A stretch of 18,156 nucleotides of DNA from CAVSRC01 sp963798195 (GCA_963798195.1 CAWCSF010000014.1:1-18156); one strand, 5' to 3'. Positions 1-8,023 are shown, numbered from the stretch's first letter. The notes: generated from the letters alone by a model not told the origin. A program made the numbers and translations.

Positions 1-46
1 CAGTCGCGCCGTCCGGGTGGCCGCTGCATAATTATTCATCGGTATA

Positions 47-64
47 GGTTCCGGGAACGGAACC
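47..64. repeat. Short inverted repeat upstream of the first small gene
   Basis: The arms GGTTCCG (47-53) and CGGAACC (58-64) are perfect complements around the loop GGAA. A second small inverted repeat, GAAC-N5-GTTC, lies at 89-101. Both sit in the leader of the 49-aa gene that starts at 121 and could be operator or mRNA structure. No regulator can be named from the sequence. Confidence 0.3.
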
Positions 65-120
65 AAGCGAGCACTCACACATTGTTGTGAACAGAATGTT
101 CGGAACGATGGAGCGTGCAC

Positions 121-270
121 ATGGCGGATGGCAACGGCGGGACCGGCATCTTGGGCGTGATTGTTGGCGTGATGTTAGTGGTCTTCGTTGGTGCGGCCGT
201 GATGATGGCGACGGGGCACCTCGGAAATACCGGGCCGACCCTGACGATCAAGATGCCAGGCGCCAAGTAG
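121..270 (+). CDS. 49-aa small membrane protein, unknown function
   Basis: A 49-residue protein opens MADGNGGTGILG and has one hydrophobic helix at about residues 9-29. A short polar tail with GNTGPTLTIKMPGAK follows. A GGAG-like site lies about 9 nt before the ATG. It leads a plus-strand set of small hydrophobic genes (next at 305). From memory, short proteins of this shape with a C-terminal 'TLTIKMP'-like tail recur in Bradyrhizobium-type genomes without assigned function. The single helix suggests an inner-membrane protein; any role in stress or envelope physiology would be inference. Confidence 0.6.
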   Translation: MADGNGGTGILGVIVGVMLVVFVGAAVMMATGHLGNTGPTLTIKMPGAK

Positions 271-304
271 TTCTTCCAAAAATCGATTTCGAAGGAGAGA
301 AGCA

Positions 305-379
305 ATGAACGGCATTATCTATCTTGTCGGCCTCGTCGTCGTGGTGATGGCGGTGCTGTCGCTCATCGGCCTTCACTGA
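305..379 (+). CDS. 24-aa hydrophobic microprotein
   Basis: The 24-residue product is almost entirely one membrane helix (MNGIIYLVGL at the start, SLIGLH at the end). An excellent Shine-Dalgarno (AAGGAGAG, about 290-297) precedes the ATG, which is the best evidence that it is translated despite its size. It lies 34 nt after the 49-aa gene and 13 nt before the decayed membrane-protein gene at 393, so the three probably share a transcript. I recall near-identical 24-25 aa proteins in Bradyrhizobium relatives annotated as hypothetical. Function is unknown; a single-pass inner-membrane peptide is the safe description. Confidence 0.6.
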   Translation: MNGIIYLVGLVVVVMAVLSLIGLH

Positions 380-392
380 GTTGAGGCGCGCC

Positions 393-1310
393 ATGACTTA
401 CGAAGCTGACGTCGCGCCCGCACCACTCGTCTCCAACAGAAGCTATTTGGAATGGGGACCGGTGATCGGCGGCGCAGTCGCCGCCGCCGCGATTTCGATA
501 ATTCTCCTCACCTTCGGCGCCGCGGTCGGTCTTTCGGTGACTTCGCCATGGCCGGGCAGCGGAGCCCCCGTCTGGGTGGCGGCGTTTGCGGTCCTGTGGT
601 GGACGCTTCTCGTGCAGATTGGAAGTTTCGCGGCGGGCGGCTATCTCGCCGGTCGCATGCGGAGCCACTGGGCCGACGCGACCAACCATGAAAGCGGCTT
701 CCGGGACAGCACGCACGGCTTCCTTGCTTGGGCGGTCGGCATCCTGTTCGGCGCTATGGTTCTGGGCATCGGTGGCGGCAGCTGTACTGCAAGCCGGAAC
801 GCAATCGGCGGCCATCGTTGCGGCAGGCACCGTTCGGGGAACGCCGACGCTTCGGCACTTTCACCGACGGACTACGCGGTCGACCTGTCCTAGCCTGCGC
901 CCCGCGCCGAATACCCAAGGCGCGCCGCCGGTTGGAAACGCAACGCTACCCCTACTGACGACTCTGCATTGCGGGCGGAAGCTGGTCGCATCTTCGCCGC
1001 AACGATCCGGAATTGAGAGTTCACCGAAAGCGATCGTTCCTATCTGACGCAGGTTGTGGAAAGCCGCACCGGCCTGCCCGAGGCCGACGCACAGGCACGC
1101 GTCGATGCTGCGGTGAATGAAGCCCGGGACCTGGAGATTCAGGTACGGGACGCTGCAGACAAGGCGCGGAAGGCGACACTGATCGCCGGCTTCATCGCCG
1201 CTGCCGGGCTCCTCCTCAGCGCCGCCGCCGCGACGGCTGCGGCCGGTGTCGGTGGGCGGCATCGCGACGAGGGCAAGTACGTCAAGTTCTTCGGCCACCA
1301 TTTCTGGTAG
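393..1310 (+). pseudogene. Decayed integral membrane protein, unknown family
   Basis: One reading frame carries both ends of a roughly 300-residue membrane protein. The N-terminal part opens MTYEADVAPAP and has helices around SYLEWGPVIGGAV, APVWVAAFAVLWW and LAWAVGILFGAM. The C-terminal part begins SDRSYLTQVVESRTGLPEAD, then has a charged region, a last helix and the ending FFGHHFW. The frame is interrupted in four ways: an apparent extra base near GGG 764-766 shifts it into another frame (coding there for VLQAGTQSAAIVAAG), it is restored at about 820-845, and TAG (891-893) and TGA (1014-1016) stop it. Sequence between and after the stops remains protein-like (DDSALRAEAGRIFAATIRN), so decay is recent or some changes are sequence errors. 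I recall full-length homologues in Bradyrhizobium-type genomes as uncharacterised membrane proteins. Confidence 0.7.
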
Positions 1311-1335
1311 TCCGCCGAGGGGCACTGCTAATCCG

Positions 1336-1370
1336 AAGCGCCGGGAGGCCCACTCCCGGCGCTTTCGTTT
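1336..1370 (+). terminator. Rho-independent terminator
   Basis: A perfect 12-bp stem (AAGCGCCGGGAG at 1336-1347, CTCCCGGCGCTT at 1353-1364) encloses a 5-nt loop and is followed by TCGTTTGT. It lies 26 nt after the end of the decayed membrane-protein gene and closes the plus-strand small-protein cluster. It also separates that cluster from the convergent polyketide genes. Confidence 0.8.
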
Positions 1371-1472
1371 GTCTGGTGGCACCCCCACGCTAGCAATTTC
1401 CCCGGCATCTTCGGCCGCCGGCGGCGAGCAATCATGCCCCAAGTTAAGAGGATGGCTCCCGAGGCTTCGCGA

Positions 1473-1979
1473 TCAAGCAAGGACCGGCTGCGCTCGGGCT
1501 TTGTCCTCCACGCTGATGCGGTACAGCAACAACGCGAAATTGAGCAGCCCAAACGCGAGTGCGAGCCAGGTCAGATTAAGAGCGAGCGGGAGAGCCGGAA
1601 TCTCGAGTGCCACCACGACGTAGTTCGGGTGGCGGAGATAGCGGTAGGGTCCGCGTCGCACCGATGGCTCCCCTTCGATCGTGATGACGCGCGTCGTCCA
1701 GTACGGGCCAAGGGAGGCGACGATCCAGACCCGTAGAATTTGGAGGACGAGGAACACGGTCAGCAAACTCCAATTGGGCGTCGCATCGGGCGCAACAAAG
1801 ATAGCGAGCGCGAGCAGCCAGGAACCATGGAGCACGACGAACAGCGGATAGTGGCCGGCGCCAGTCTCCCGGCCCCCGCGTGCCAGCAACGCGCGGGTAT
1901 TGCGCCGCGCCCAGACCAACTCGGCCAATCGCTGCAGCCCGACCAGGGCAATCAGGGCATACGGCCAGCCGACGGTCAC
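1473..1979 (-). CDS. ICMT-family membrane methyltransferase (BpsB/YpbQ-like)
   Basis: This 168-aa integral membrane protein has about four hydrophobic segments. It carries the isoprenylcysteine carboxyl methyltransferase signature GPYRYLRHPNY (residues 110-120), a conserved Glu in VALEIPALPL, and a C-terminal RISVEDKA segment. Proteins of this family methylate with S-adenosylmethionine at the membrane. In Bacillus the homologue BpsB/YpbQ O-methylates alkylpyrones made by the neighbouring type III polyketide synthase. The same arrangement is seen here: the GTG start at 1979 overlaps the polyketide synthase stop by 4 nt (GTGA), so translation is probably coupled. The likely substrate is therefore the polyketide product of that synthase, which is inferred from context. 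The gene itself is intact. Confidence 0.8.
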   Translation of the reverse strand: MTVGWPYALIALVGLQRLAELVWARRNTRALLARGGRETGAGHYPLFVVLHGSWLLALAIFVAPDATPNWSLLTVFLVLQILRVWIVASLGPYWTTRVITIEGEPSVRRGPYRYLRHPNYVVVALEIPALPLALNLTWLALAFGLLNFALLLYRISVEDKARAQPVLA

Positions 1980-3096
1980 GGCGCGCCCGCGAGGTTCACC
2001 ATCTGGAACGCAGCGGTAAAGCCCGGCCCAAGAGATGAGAGGAGAACCGGCCCCTTTACGCCCGCCTTGATAGTTCCATCGAGAACGAACAGCACGGTCG
2101 GCGCCGACATGTTCCCGTAGTTGCGCAGTACCTCGCGCTCGACGTCGAGTTCTCCGGGGGCAAGGCCATAGACCTGCTCCAGGGCTTCAATCACCTTGAC
2201 GCCGCCGGGATGGCAGCACGGCCGGACGAAATCGTCCCTGGTGAGACCCGACCGCATCAGAAAGGCGGACAGCGCCGCCGGGTAATCGTCCGCAACGATT
2301 TGCGGAATGCTGCTGTGAAAAATGACATCGAGACCGAGGCCATCAACCCGCCAGCCCATGACATGGAGCGTGTCCGGCCAGCAATGCTCGCCACCGAGGC
2401 CGATGGACCCGAGCGCGGGACCTGAATCGACGCCCGGCGCGGATGGATCGGAGGATCGATGATCGCCGCCGCGGCTCCATCACCGAACAGCGCTGTCGCC
2501 ACGATGTTACTCGGCGTCACCCGGTCGTGACGGATGGCCATGCTGCACAATTCGACAACAACGAGCAGACAGCGCATGCCGGGTTGCGAGCGGACGAGCT
2601 GCGCCGCGCGGGTCAAACCAAGCACGCCGCCAGCACATCCGAAGCCGAAGATTGGCAGACGCATTGTATCGGGCCGGAACGGCATGAGATTCATCAGTCG
2701 AGCGTCGAGGCTTGGCGTCGCCACTCCGGTCGTGCTCACCATCACGATCGCATCGATGTCGGCTGGCGTCAGGCCGGCCGCGTCCAGCGCTCTGCTTGCG
2801 GCATCCGCTGAAAGTGCTGTCGCGTGGTCGGCGTAGAGTTGCGACTTCTCGCCGAAATCGTGAGGCTGCATGTACCAGTCGAACGGTTGGCAGGCGTAGC
2901 GCGTATCAATCTTCGCATTCATGAACACCGGTTCGAGGTGATCGAACAGTCCGGTCTTCTTTGAAAAGTATGCCCTTGCGGTATCGCGAACCTGCGCTTG
3001 GGGGAGGACGTGTTGCGGAACAGCAGTTACCAGCGCGCGAAGACGCACCTCCGTGGCAACCGCCCTCGCGGCTGAAATTGACGCAGGCGCGTTCAT
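1976..3096 (-). pseudogene. Type III polyketide synthase (chalcone/stilbene synthase fold), frameshifted
   Basis: Type III PKSs are homodimers that extend acyl-CoA starters with malonyl-CoA and cyclise them to pyrones or phenols. The catalytic triad is visible: Cys154 in GFGCAGG, His in CCHPGGVKV and Asn in NYGNMSAPT. The GDGAAAA motif is also present. The ATG at 3096 is chosen because AGGAG lies 5 nt upstream. The first frame runs through FGDGAAAAIIDPP. The rest (GPALGSIGLGGEHCWPDTL, then MGWRVDGLGL) is in another frame, so about one base is missing near 2436-2442, before the His and Asn residues. Everything else is well preserved, so either a very recent mutation or a base-call error is plausible. 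It overlaps the ICMT methyltransferase by 4 nt. An alkylpyrone-type product is the best guess. Confidence 0.8.
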
Positions 3097-3195
3097 GAGG
3101 ACTCCTCTTGCCAAATCTGGCGTGCGCAAACACGCCGCCGCTGCCCGATATTCACCGCGCCGGCCAGAGCCGGGGTAACGATGTCGTGTTGCGCA

Positions 3196-3648
3196 TCAGC
3201 CACCTCGGCCAGCGCCTTCTCGATGTGTGGTTTGCAGTTCGTCGTAGATCCGAGCACGTTCGGGCTTGTCTTGGTCGAGGGTGATCGGTGTGTTCTGAAA
3301 CTGGACGACCTGCCAGCTGTTGCTGTCATGCCGGGCAACCAGTGTCTGCCGCGCGATTGTCTCAGATCGGATGTCGGACTTTCCGGGCGGCACCATGCCC
3401 GCGTCAGCCCTCAACAGGGCAAACTCACCCATGTCGTGCACAGATCTCACAATGGAAACGTACGTTGCAGTGGGATGATCCTGGAAGATAGGAGCGAGGT
3501 GAGACTTGATCGAGGATCGACCTTCGACTGTGCTGCCGTCGAACCCAATCATCACGGCGTCCTCGCTGAAGTAAGAGGACATTGCTTCGGCATTCCTATC
3601 GTTCCAAGCTTTCAGAAGCGCCGCATATAACTCCTTCAAGCCGATCAT
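3196..3648 (-). CDS. SnoaL/SgcJ-like NTF2-fold protein
   Basis: This 150-aa protein matches the SgcJ/EcaC branch of the NTF2/SnoaL-like superfamily. The pattern is an N-terminal helix with AWNDRNAEAMSSYFSEDAV, then GFDGSTVEGRSSIKSHL, then a beta-rich half ending WQVVQFQNTPI at about residue 120. The fold is a small cone-shaped barrel that binds hydrophobic ligands; members include polyketide cyclases and proteins of no known activity. A tail of about 30 residues rich in charge follows the domain, longer than usual, and may be disordered. It lies about 100 nt upstream of the type III PKS on the same strand, so it could act on, or be co-transcribed with, that pathway. No clear Shine-Dalgarno precedes the ATG at 3648. 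Catalysis cannot be assigned. Confidence 0.7.
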   Translation of the reverse strand: MIGLKELYAALLKAWNDRNAEAMSSYFSEDAVMIGFDGSTVEGRSSIKSHLAPIFQDHPTATYVSIVRSVHDMGEFALLRADAGMVPPGKSDIRSETIARQTLVARHDSNSWQVVQFQNTPITLDQDKPERARIYDELQTTHREGAGRGG

Positions 3649-3978
3649 TCTTGGCTGACCTCGGTTCGATTATTGTTCACCAGCATGCCACCAACGCCCT
3701 AAAGCGAATTGCAGTTCCAGGGGGAGTGCGAAGTCGCGGCATTGCCTCTTCGTTGTTTGCGGATCGAGAACGACGTTCTTCAGCCGACGAGGCGCGAGCC
3801 GTGGCGTGGTCAAGGCTGCGGCCAGATGATGCCGCCGGTCCAGGGCGTCACTCCCCTTCCCCATTTCGACCTCGACGAATTCAGCGAACAGGTCGAAGCC
3901 TTCGACTGCCGAAAAGCGGGCGCGTGACGCGCCGTCCGCTTCACGACATCCTTTGGCGCGCCTTTTCGGACCTTTTTC
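3649..3978. other. 330-bp gap between PKS cluster and glycan operon
   Basis: No convincing gene is seen. Short open frames exist on both strands (3709-3927 plus, 3670-3864 minus). Neither has a recognisable domain or a clear Shine-Dalgarno, and each covers the other. The region probably holds the promoter of the SnoaL-PKS-methyltransferase genes close to 3650-3720 and the terminator of the glycosyltransferase operon at 3911-3941. An old gene remnant cannot be excluded. Confidence 0.4.
3911..3941 (-). terminator. Probable terminator of the glycan operon
   Basis: Read on the minus strand, AAGCG, a 3-nt bulge, GGCGCG, the loop TCA, CGCGCC and CGCTT form a bulged 11-bp stem followed by TTC, giving a short TTTT run. 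It lies about 40 nt downstream of the glycosyltransferase stop, where the minus-strand operon should end. Confidence 0.45.
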
Positions 3979-5211
3979 TTAATGTCCCGACACCGTCCCG
4001 GCGAACGACTTGATGATCTCCGCGATCTGTGACGCCCCGGCGGATACGGCGTGCCGGCCACGCACTTTGGCCGCCAGCCGCCGGCCGAGGGCAGTACGTC
4101 GTTCGGAGTCCTCGGCCAATTCGCCGACCGCGATCGCATAGGCTTCGAGATCGAGATATGGGACCACGATGCCACAGGTCTCGTCCACAAGTTCGGCGTT
4201 GCCTTCAAAACAGACTACAGGCACGCCACGCGCGCCAGCTTCGATGGCGATCAGCGGAAGCGGGTCATTGCGAGAGACGATGGCCAATATGTCGAGGCTT
4301 TCGAAAAAGTCCCCGGTATCGGTAAGTCCGGGAATGACCGAGAAACTGCCAGTCAAACCGGCGCGCTCGATGTCCCAGCGCAATTGCAGCTGCTGGGCGC
4401 CGTGCGCTTTGCCAACCCACGCAAAGTGCAAAGGCGGCAAACCGGTCTGGCGAGCGAGCCTGCGAGCCACGTGCACCAGAAGATCGGGCCCTTTTTGCCA
4501 GTGAAGCGTCCCGCAGCCGCCGACCAGAACGCCTTCTTCAGGAATGCGGTGCTCGCGGCGAAACGAAAGGCGCCGCTCCAGATCGCGCGCTCGTGCCGGC
4601 CCGAGCGGTACGAAGCCGGGGACAAGCACGATTTTCGCCAGATCGACGCCACGCTGAACTAGAACTCCGCGCGTCGCCTCCGCGACCACAATGTACATCG
4701 CGGCGTCACGCAAAACAGCAGCCAACTCCTCGACAGGCATCGCCTGCAAATAGCTTTCCACTTCGTGCACGTGGCAAATGATAGGGAGGTCAAGCGCCAA
4801 CTCAGCCAAGGCGCGCCCGTTGGTGACGGTGTTCGAATAGATCAGTCCGATCTGCCGATGCGCCAGGATGGTGCGGACGGTGGAAAGGGGGTGGACCTCG
4901 GGACCGCGCGGCGAAACCGGCGTCGTCTCATCCAGTTTCCGAAGAACGGACCCGAGGCGACTGGGCATCGGCGTGCGCGCGGTTTTGGCGCCGCCGCCCG
5001 AAACTCCGAAGACGGTGCAGACCTTGCAATAGTCCGGTACGAGATCGCCACCTCGGAGCAGCAACAGGTCGAAGTCGATATCGGTATTCTCACGTAGCCA
5101 TCGCATGAGATGAAGCAGCATGAGAGGTGCGCCTGTCCGGGTCGCTTCGTGACCGACAAAGAGAACGCGGTTCTGGTGTGGTGGGTATCGCGCTGTCTCG
5201 GCACCGATCAC
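3979..5211 (-). CDS. GT4-type (GT-B fold) glycosyltransferase
   Basis: This 410-aa protein transfers a sugar from an activated donor to an acceptor glycan or lipid. The N-terminal Rossmann half opens RVLFVGHEATRTGAPLMLLH (residues 15-34), a start typical of family 4 enzymes. The C-terminal donor-binding half has GGCGTLHWQKGPDLL (231-245), FAWVGKAHG (263-271) and the EX7E-like region DPLPLIAIEAGARGVPVVCF (316-335). No signal peptide or membrane helix is evident, so it should be cytoplasmic or membrane-peripheral. The GTG start at 5211 overlaps the stop of the SDR gene by 4 nt (GTGA). It is the last gene of the six-gene minus-strand operon and the only glycosyltransferase in it. Donor and acceptor cannot be read from sequence; an amino sugar made by the upstream genes is the natural inference. 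Confidence 0.88.
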   Translation of the reverse strand: MIGAETARYPPHQNRVLFVGHEATRTGAPLMLLHLMRWLRENTDIDFDLLLLRGGDLVPDYCKVCTVFGVSGGGAKTARTPMPSRLGSVLRKLDETTPVSPRGPEVHPLSTVRTILAHRQIGLIYSNTVTNGRALAELALDLPIICHVHEVESYLQAMPVEELAAVLRDAAMYIVVAEATRGVLVQRGVDLAKIVLVPGFVPLGPARARDLERRLSFRREHRIPEEGVLVGGCGTLHWQKGPDLLVHVARRLARQTGLPPLHFAWVGKAHGAQQLQLRWDIERAGLTGSFSVIPGLTDTGDFFESLDILAIVSRNDPLPLIAIEAGARGVPVVCFEGNAELVDETCGIVVPYLDLEAYAIAVGELAEDSERRTALGRRLAAKVRGRHAVSAGASQIAEIIKSFAGTVSGH

Positions 5212-6146
5212 CGCGCAGCCTCCACGATGGCCGCGAGCGTCGCGCGCAGTCCCGTTTCAAGCGCCAAGCGCGGACGCCATGCAAATGCTCCGAAGGTCTG
5301 GCTGGTGTCGGCAACCCAGGGCGTCGCATCATGCGCGGGCGCGGGAAAGACACCCCACTCCGGACTGGCCTTCGAATGTGCGATCCGCAGCAGCATGGAA
5401 ACGATGTCGCCGATCGGGGTCGCCGCCCCGGAGCCCGCGTTGAACACGCGCCCCGAAAGAGCGCCGGCTTTTTCAGCGGCCTCGATGTAGAGGTCGACGA
5501 CATCGTCGATGTACACCCAGTCGCGCACGATGTCTGGGCGTGACAAACGAATGGGCGTGTTAGCGAGCGCGCTTTCGATGACCTTCGGGACCAGCCGGCG
5601 CGGATTGTCCCCAGGACCATAGGTGGAAAAGAGGCGCAATATCACGATCGGCCGTCCGCGCTCACGCGCAACACGCTGCGCAAAAAGCGTCGCTCCAAGT
5701 TTGGTAATGCCATGCGCGGTATCCGGTTCACAGCGTTCATTCTCGCGAAGGGGAAATGCGCTCGCCGTGTACTCGAAGGAATCGCCGGTCGTGACGAAGC
5801 TCCGATATGGAACCAGCTCCGCGGCCTCGATAAGATTGATCGTGCCCAAGAAATTGACTTCGATCAGTTCGGCAACGCTGCCGGTCGTGCCCGCGACGAC
5901 CGTCGCGGCGGCGAGGTGAAAGATCCTATGCGGTCGCACCGCCTTCATGACCCTTTGCAGACCAGGGGCGTCCTCCAACCGAACCACGTGTTTGTGCAAT
6001 CGTTGCTCGATGTCCCGCAGACGGTGGAAATTCGAGCCCTCCCGGCAAAGCACATGAACCTCGGCGCCGTCGCCCAAAAGGCGGCGCACCAGGTGCGAGC
6101 CGACGAACCCGGTTGGCCCGCTCACGAGGATCACATCACCTCTCAT
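5208..6146 (-). CDS. Extended SDR, NAD-dependent epimerase/dehydratase, catalytic Tyr replaced
   Basis: This 312-aa extended short-chain dehydrogenase has the NAD-binding GPTGFVGSHL at residues 10-19, the conserved FHLAA at 76-80, RDWVYIDDVVDLYIEA in the C-terminal half and FNAGSG. Members epimerise, dehydrate or reduce nucleotide sugars. The YxxxK catalytic pair reads AHGITK: the Lys (149) is present but the Tyr position (145) is His, encoded by CAT at 5714-5712, one transition from TAT. This may change or abolish the usual chemistry. The ATG at 6146 overlaps the preceding acyltransferase stop (ATGA) and the stop overlaps the glycosyltransferase start, so it is tightly coupled. Its role in modifying the cassette's sugar is inferred. 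The substrate is unknown. Confidence 0.85.
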   Translation of the reverse strand: MRGDVILVSGPTGFVGSHLVRRLLGDGAEVHVLCREGSNFHRLRDIEQRLHKHVVRLEDAPGLQRVMKAVRPHRIFHLAAATVVAGTTGSVAELIEVNFLGTINLIEAAELVPYRSFVTTGDSFEYTASAFPLRENERCEPDTAHGITKLGATLFAQRVARERGRPIVILRLFSTYGPGDNPRRLVPKVIESALANTPIRLSRPDIVRDWVYIDDVVDLYIEAAEKAGALSGRVFNAGSGAATPIGDIVSMLLRIAHSKASPEWGVFPAPAHDATPWVADTSQTFGAFAWRPRLALETGLRATLAAIVEAAR

Positions 6147-7185
6147 GCGAAGAGCCTGTAGAGGGTCTCTCCTGCCGCTTTCGAAACGTCGTCGGCCACC
6201 CTCGGCGCAGTAAAGAGGCGCGTCATCTCTCCGAGCACGCCCCGGAGTTCGGCTCCGTGGCCGGCCTTTTCAACGCACGGAGTCCATCGCAGAAAGCGCA
6301 GCTCCCTAGAGGCCGAGCCAAATCCGCGCTTGAACCGGATCAGCCCAGGCTGATCGTCGTCGCTCGGACCGAGGTCGACCGCCTTAAGTCCAAGCTCCTT
6401 TGCCAGCATGATGCCGGCCCAGACGAGAAGGTTGTTCGGGCGGAGCGCGAGCCCGTCCGGCTGCGACGCGTTGAACTTGTAGTAGAGGGTGTCGCCACAG
6501 GACAAATAGAGTGTGGCGGCGAGAAGCGCGTCCTGATGCCAAGCGCCAAGCAGATGCCACCCTTTGGTCGGCTGGAAGCGGTCTCTGATCGCGCCAAAGA
6601 AGGCCTGCGGCTGTGCCAACAGTCGGTACTTTCGCTTCCTCAGTCTCACGTGAAGGGACGTAAAGGCGTCAAGGCCGGCATCTCCGACGAGCGGCCTGAC
6701 GACCACGCCGGCACGCTCGGCTTTTGCGACAGCGCGACGCGTTGCGTCCGAGAAACGGCGGCGCAGCAGATCGAGCTCATCGGTCACATCAAGCGTGTGC
6801 CACCGCGCGTGCTTGATTGGCACGAACTCCGGATCGCTGCCAAGAAGGTGAGGATCGAGCGCGCGCAGAGTTACGGGAAACCCCTGCTCGCCCAACCGCT
6901 GCTTCAGGAGCGGCCATACGGAGGTGTCGGCGAGCAGCGGATCGCAGGCGTCTGAGAATGGCAGACAGACGATTTTTTTCCGAGAGCATCACCGATTTCG
7001 CAGAAGGCCACCCCACCCCGCGCCACGTTCGCCTGGTCGACGACGACATACGCTCGCGGCTCAAAGCCGTAACAGTCATTGAGAGCGGCCATCCACGATT
7101 GCGAATGGAAGAGCCCGGCCGTCGGCAGCCGCCTCAACTCCCCCCAGTGCGGATCGGTCAAGGGATCGACGGAGATGACCCGCAC
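6143..7185 (-). pseudogene. FemAB/GNAT-like acyltransferase, frameshifted at an A7 run
   Basis: Together the two frames give an approximately 347-aa GNAT/FemAB-like protein of the Acetyltransf_6 (BioF2-like) type, which transfers acyl or aminoacyl groups to amino sugars or peptides. The first part has GLFHSQSWMAALNDCYGFEP. The second has RLGEQGFPV, DTLYYKFNASQ, RPNNLLVWAGIMLAKELGLK and DLGPSDDDQPGLIRFKRGFG, typical of the family's C-terminal domain. The frames meet at GGA AAA AAA TCG on the minus strand (A run 6979-6973); reading one extra A restores GKKIVCLPFSDACDPLL. This could be a mutation, a homopolymer error, or functional slippage. The GTG at 7185 is chosen because AGGGGG lies 6 nt upstream and it clears the oxygenase stop at 7196; an ATG at 7224 is an alternative. 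The stop overlaps the SDR start by 4 nt. Confidence 0.75.
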
Positions 7186-7195
7186 CGATTTCCCC

Positions 7196-8023
7196 CTACG
7201 CAGCCGAACCGTTGACGGCTTCATAGTGGCGAGCGGCACGTGTCACAACGCTAGAACAAAGCGGCACGAAATAGTTCGCGTCCACGCCGCGACTGAGATT
7301 CACCGGCGCGAGCGAGTTGACGATACGGATATCGCTCGAGAAGCGCGTGCCCTCTCCGCCGTTGATGCCCCCCCCATGCACCAGCCCAAGCCCGAAGATC
7401 AGGACCTGGCCGACACGGAGTGGTACAGGCTCGGCCTTTTCCGCGACCGACGAATTGAGAAGCCGCGGCGCGTATGGAAAGCCGAGTTCGTGTTTGGGCG
7501 AACGCATGACGACGTCCGGACTCTTATGTTGCGCGAACGGATAGTCGCTGTCCGGCGCAAGATGCGAGCCGCTGACGACGCGCAACGCACTGGCGGCGTC
7601 GATGTCGGTGAAGGGCACGAAGATCGAGACTTCGTAGGGACTGGCGCCATAGTAGGTGTCGCGATGGATAGGTGCAGCATCTTCGACGCGGCCGGGCCGG
7701 ACCGCGCGCAGATAGGGACGGTTCTGCACGTGCAGGTCCGCACCCACAAGCCGGCGGAAGAGGTCGAGATTGGCCACGACAATGGCGCGTCCGAGTTGCT
7801 CCTGCCAGTACCAGGAAGCCAGTTCGTGCAGAACCGCTATGTGATGATCCGGGTCCGTGGCCATCCGGTGATAGTCGTCCAGCCGAGCGAGACCCGGCAG
7901 GTGGCTATCGCGCAGGTGCCCGAGCAGCGCATCGCGCGCCGCGAAGGCCGGCCCCGGCTCGGGAAGGTCGATCGCCAGCCAGCCGCGCTCGAAAAGATCC
8001 GTCTCCATATCTGCGCCGGTCAT
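7196..8023 (-). CDS. 2OG-Fe(II) oxygenase, phytanoyl-CoA dioxygenase-like, of a carbohydrate cluster
   Basis: This 275-aa protein has the iron-binding facial triad of 2-oxoglutarate/Fe(II) oxygenases: His120 and Asp122 in IHRDTYYG, and distal His216 in GLGLVHGGGI. A 2-oxoglutarate-binding Arg is likely in the following RFSSDIRI. A jelly-roll strand pattern surrounds these residues (SIFVPFTDIDAASALRVVSG). Such enzymes hydroxylate or desaturate small molecules. I recall an NCBIfam group named 'sporadic carbohydrate cluster 2OG-Fe(II) oxygenase' with a similar HRDTYYG segment, unverified here. The ATG at 8023 is chosen because it overlaps the epimerase stop (ATGA); the open frame extends further upstream but loses that coupling. 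Hydroxylation of the cassette's sugar or its acyl group is inferred. Confidence 0.8.
   Translation of the reverse strand: MTGADMETDLFERGWLAIDLPEPGPAFAARDALLGHLRDSHLPGLARLDDYHRMATDPDHHIAVLHELASWYWQEQLGRAIVVANLDLFRRLVGADLHVQNRPYLRAVRPGRVEDAAPIHRDTYYGASPYEVSIFVPFTDIDAASALRVVSGSHLAPDSDYPFAQHKSPDVVMRSPKHELGFPYAPRLLNSSVAEKAEPVPLRVGQVLIFGLGLVHGGGINGGEGTRFSSDIRIVNSLAPVNLSRGVDANYFVPLCSSVVTRAARHYEAVNGSAA

Noticed and set aside
59..86. Possible EcfG (general stress sigma factor) promoter with GGAAC
   Set aside because: The GTT element is 19-20 bp away, longer than the usual 16-17 bp spacing, and GGAAC here is part of an inverted repeat.
3670..3927. Overlapping short frames on both strands in the gap before the glycan operon
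   Set aside because: No domain, no ribosome binding site, and the two frames exclude each other; kept only as an unexplained spacer.
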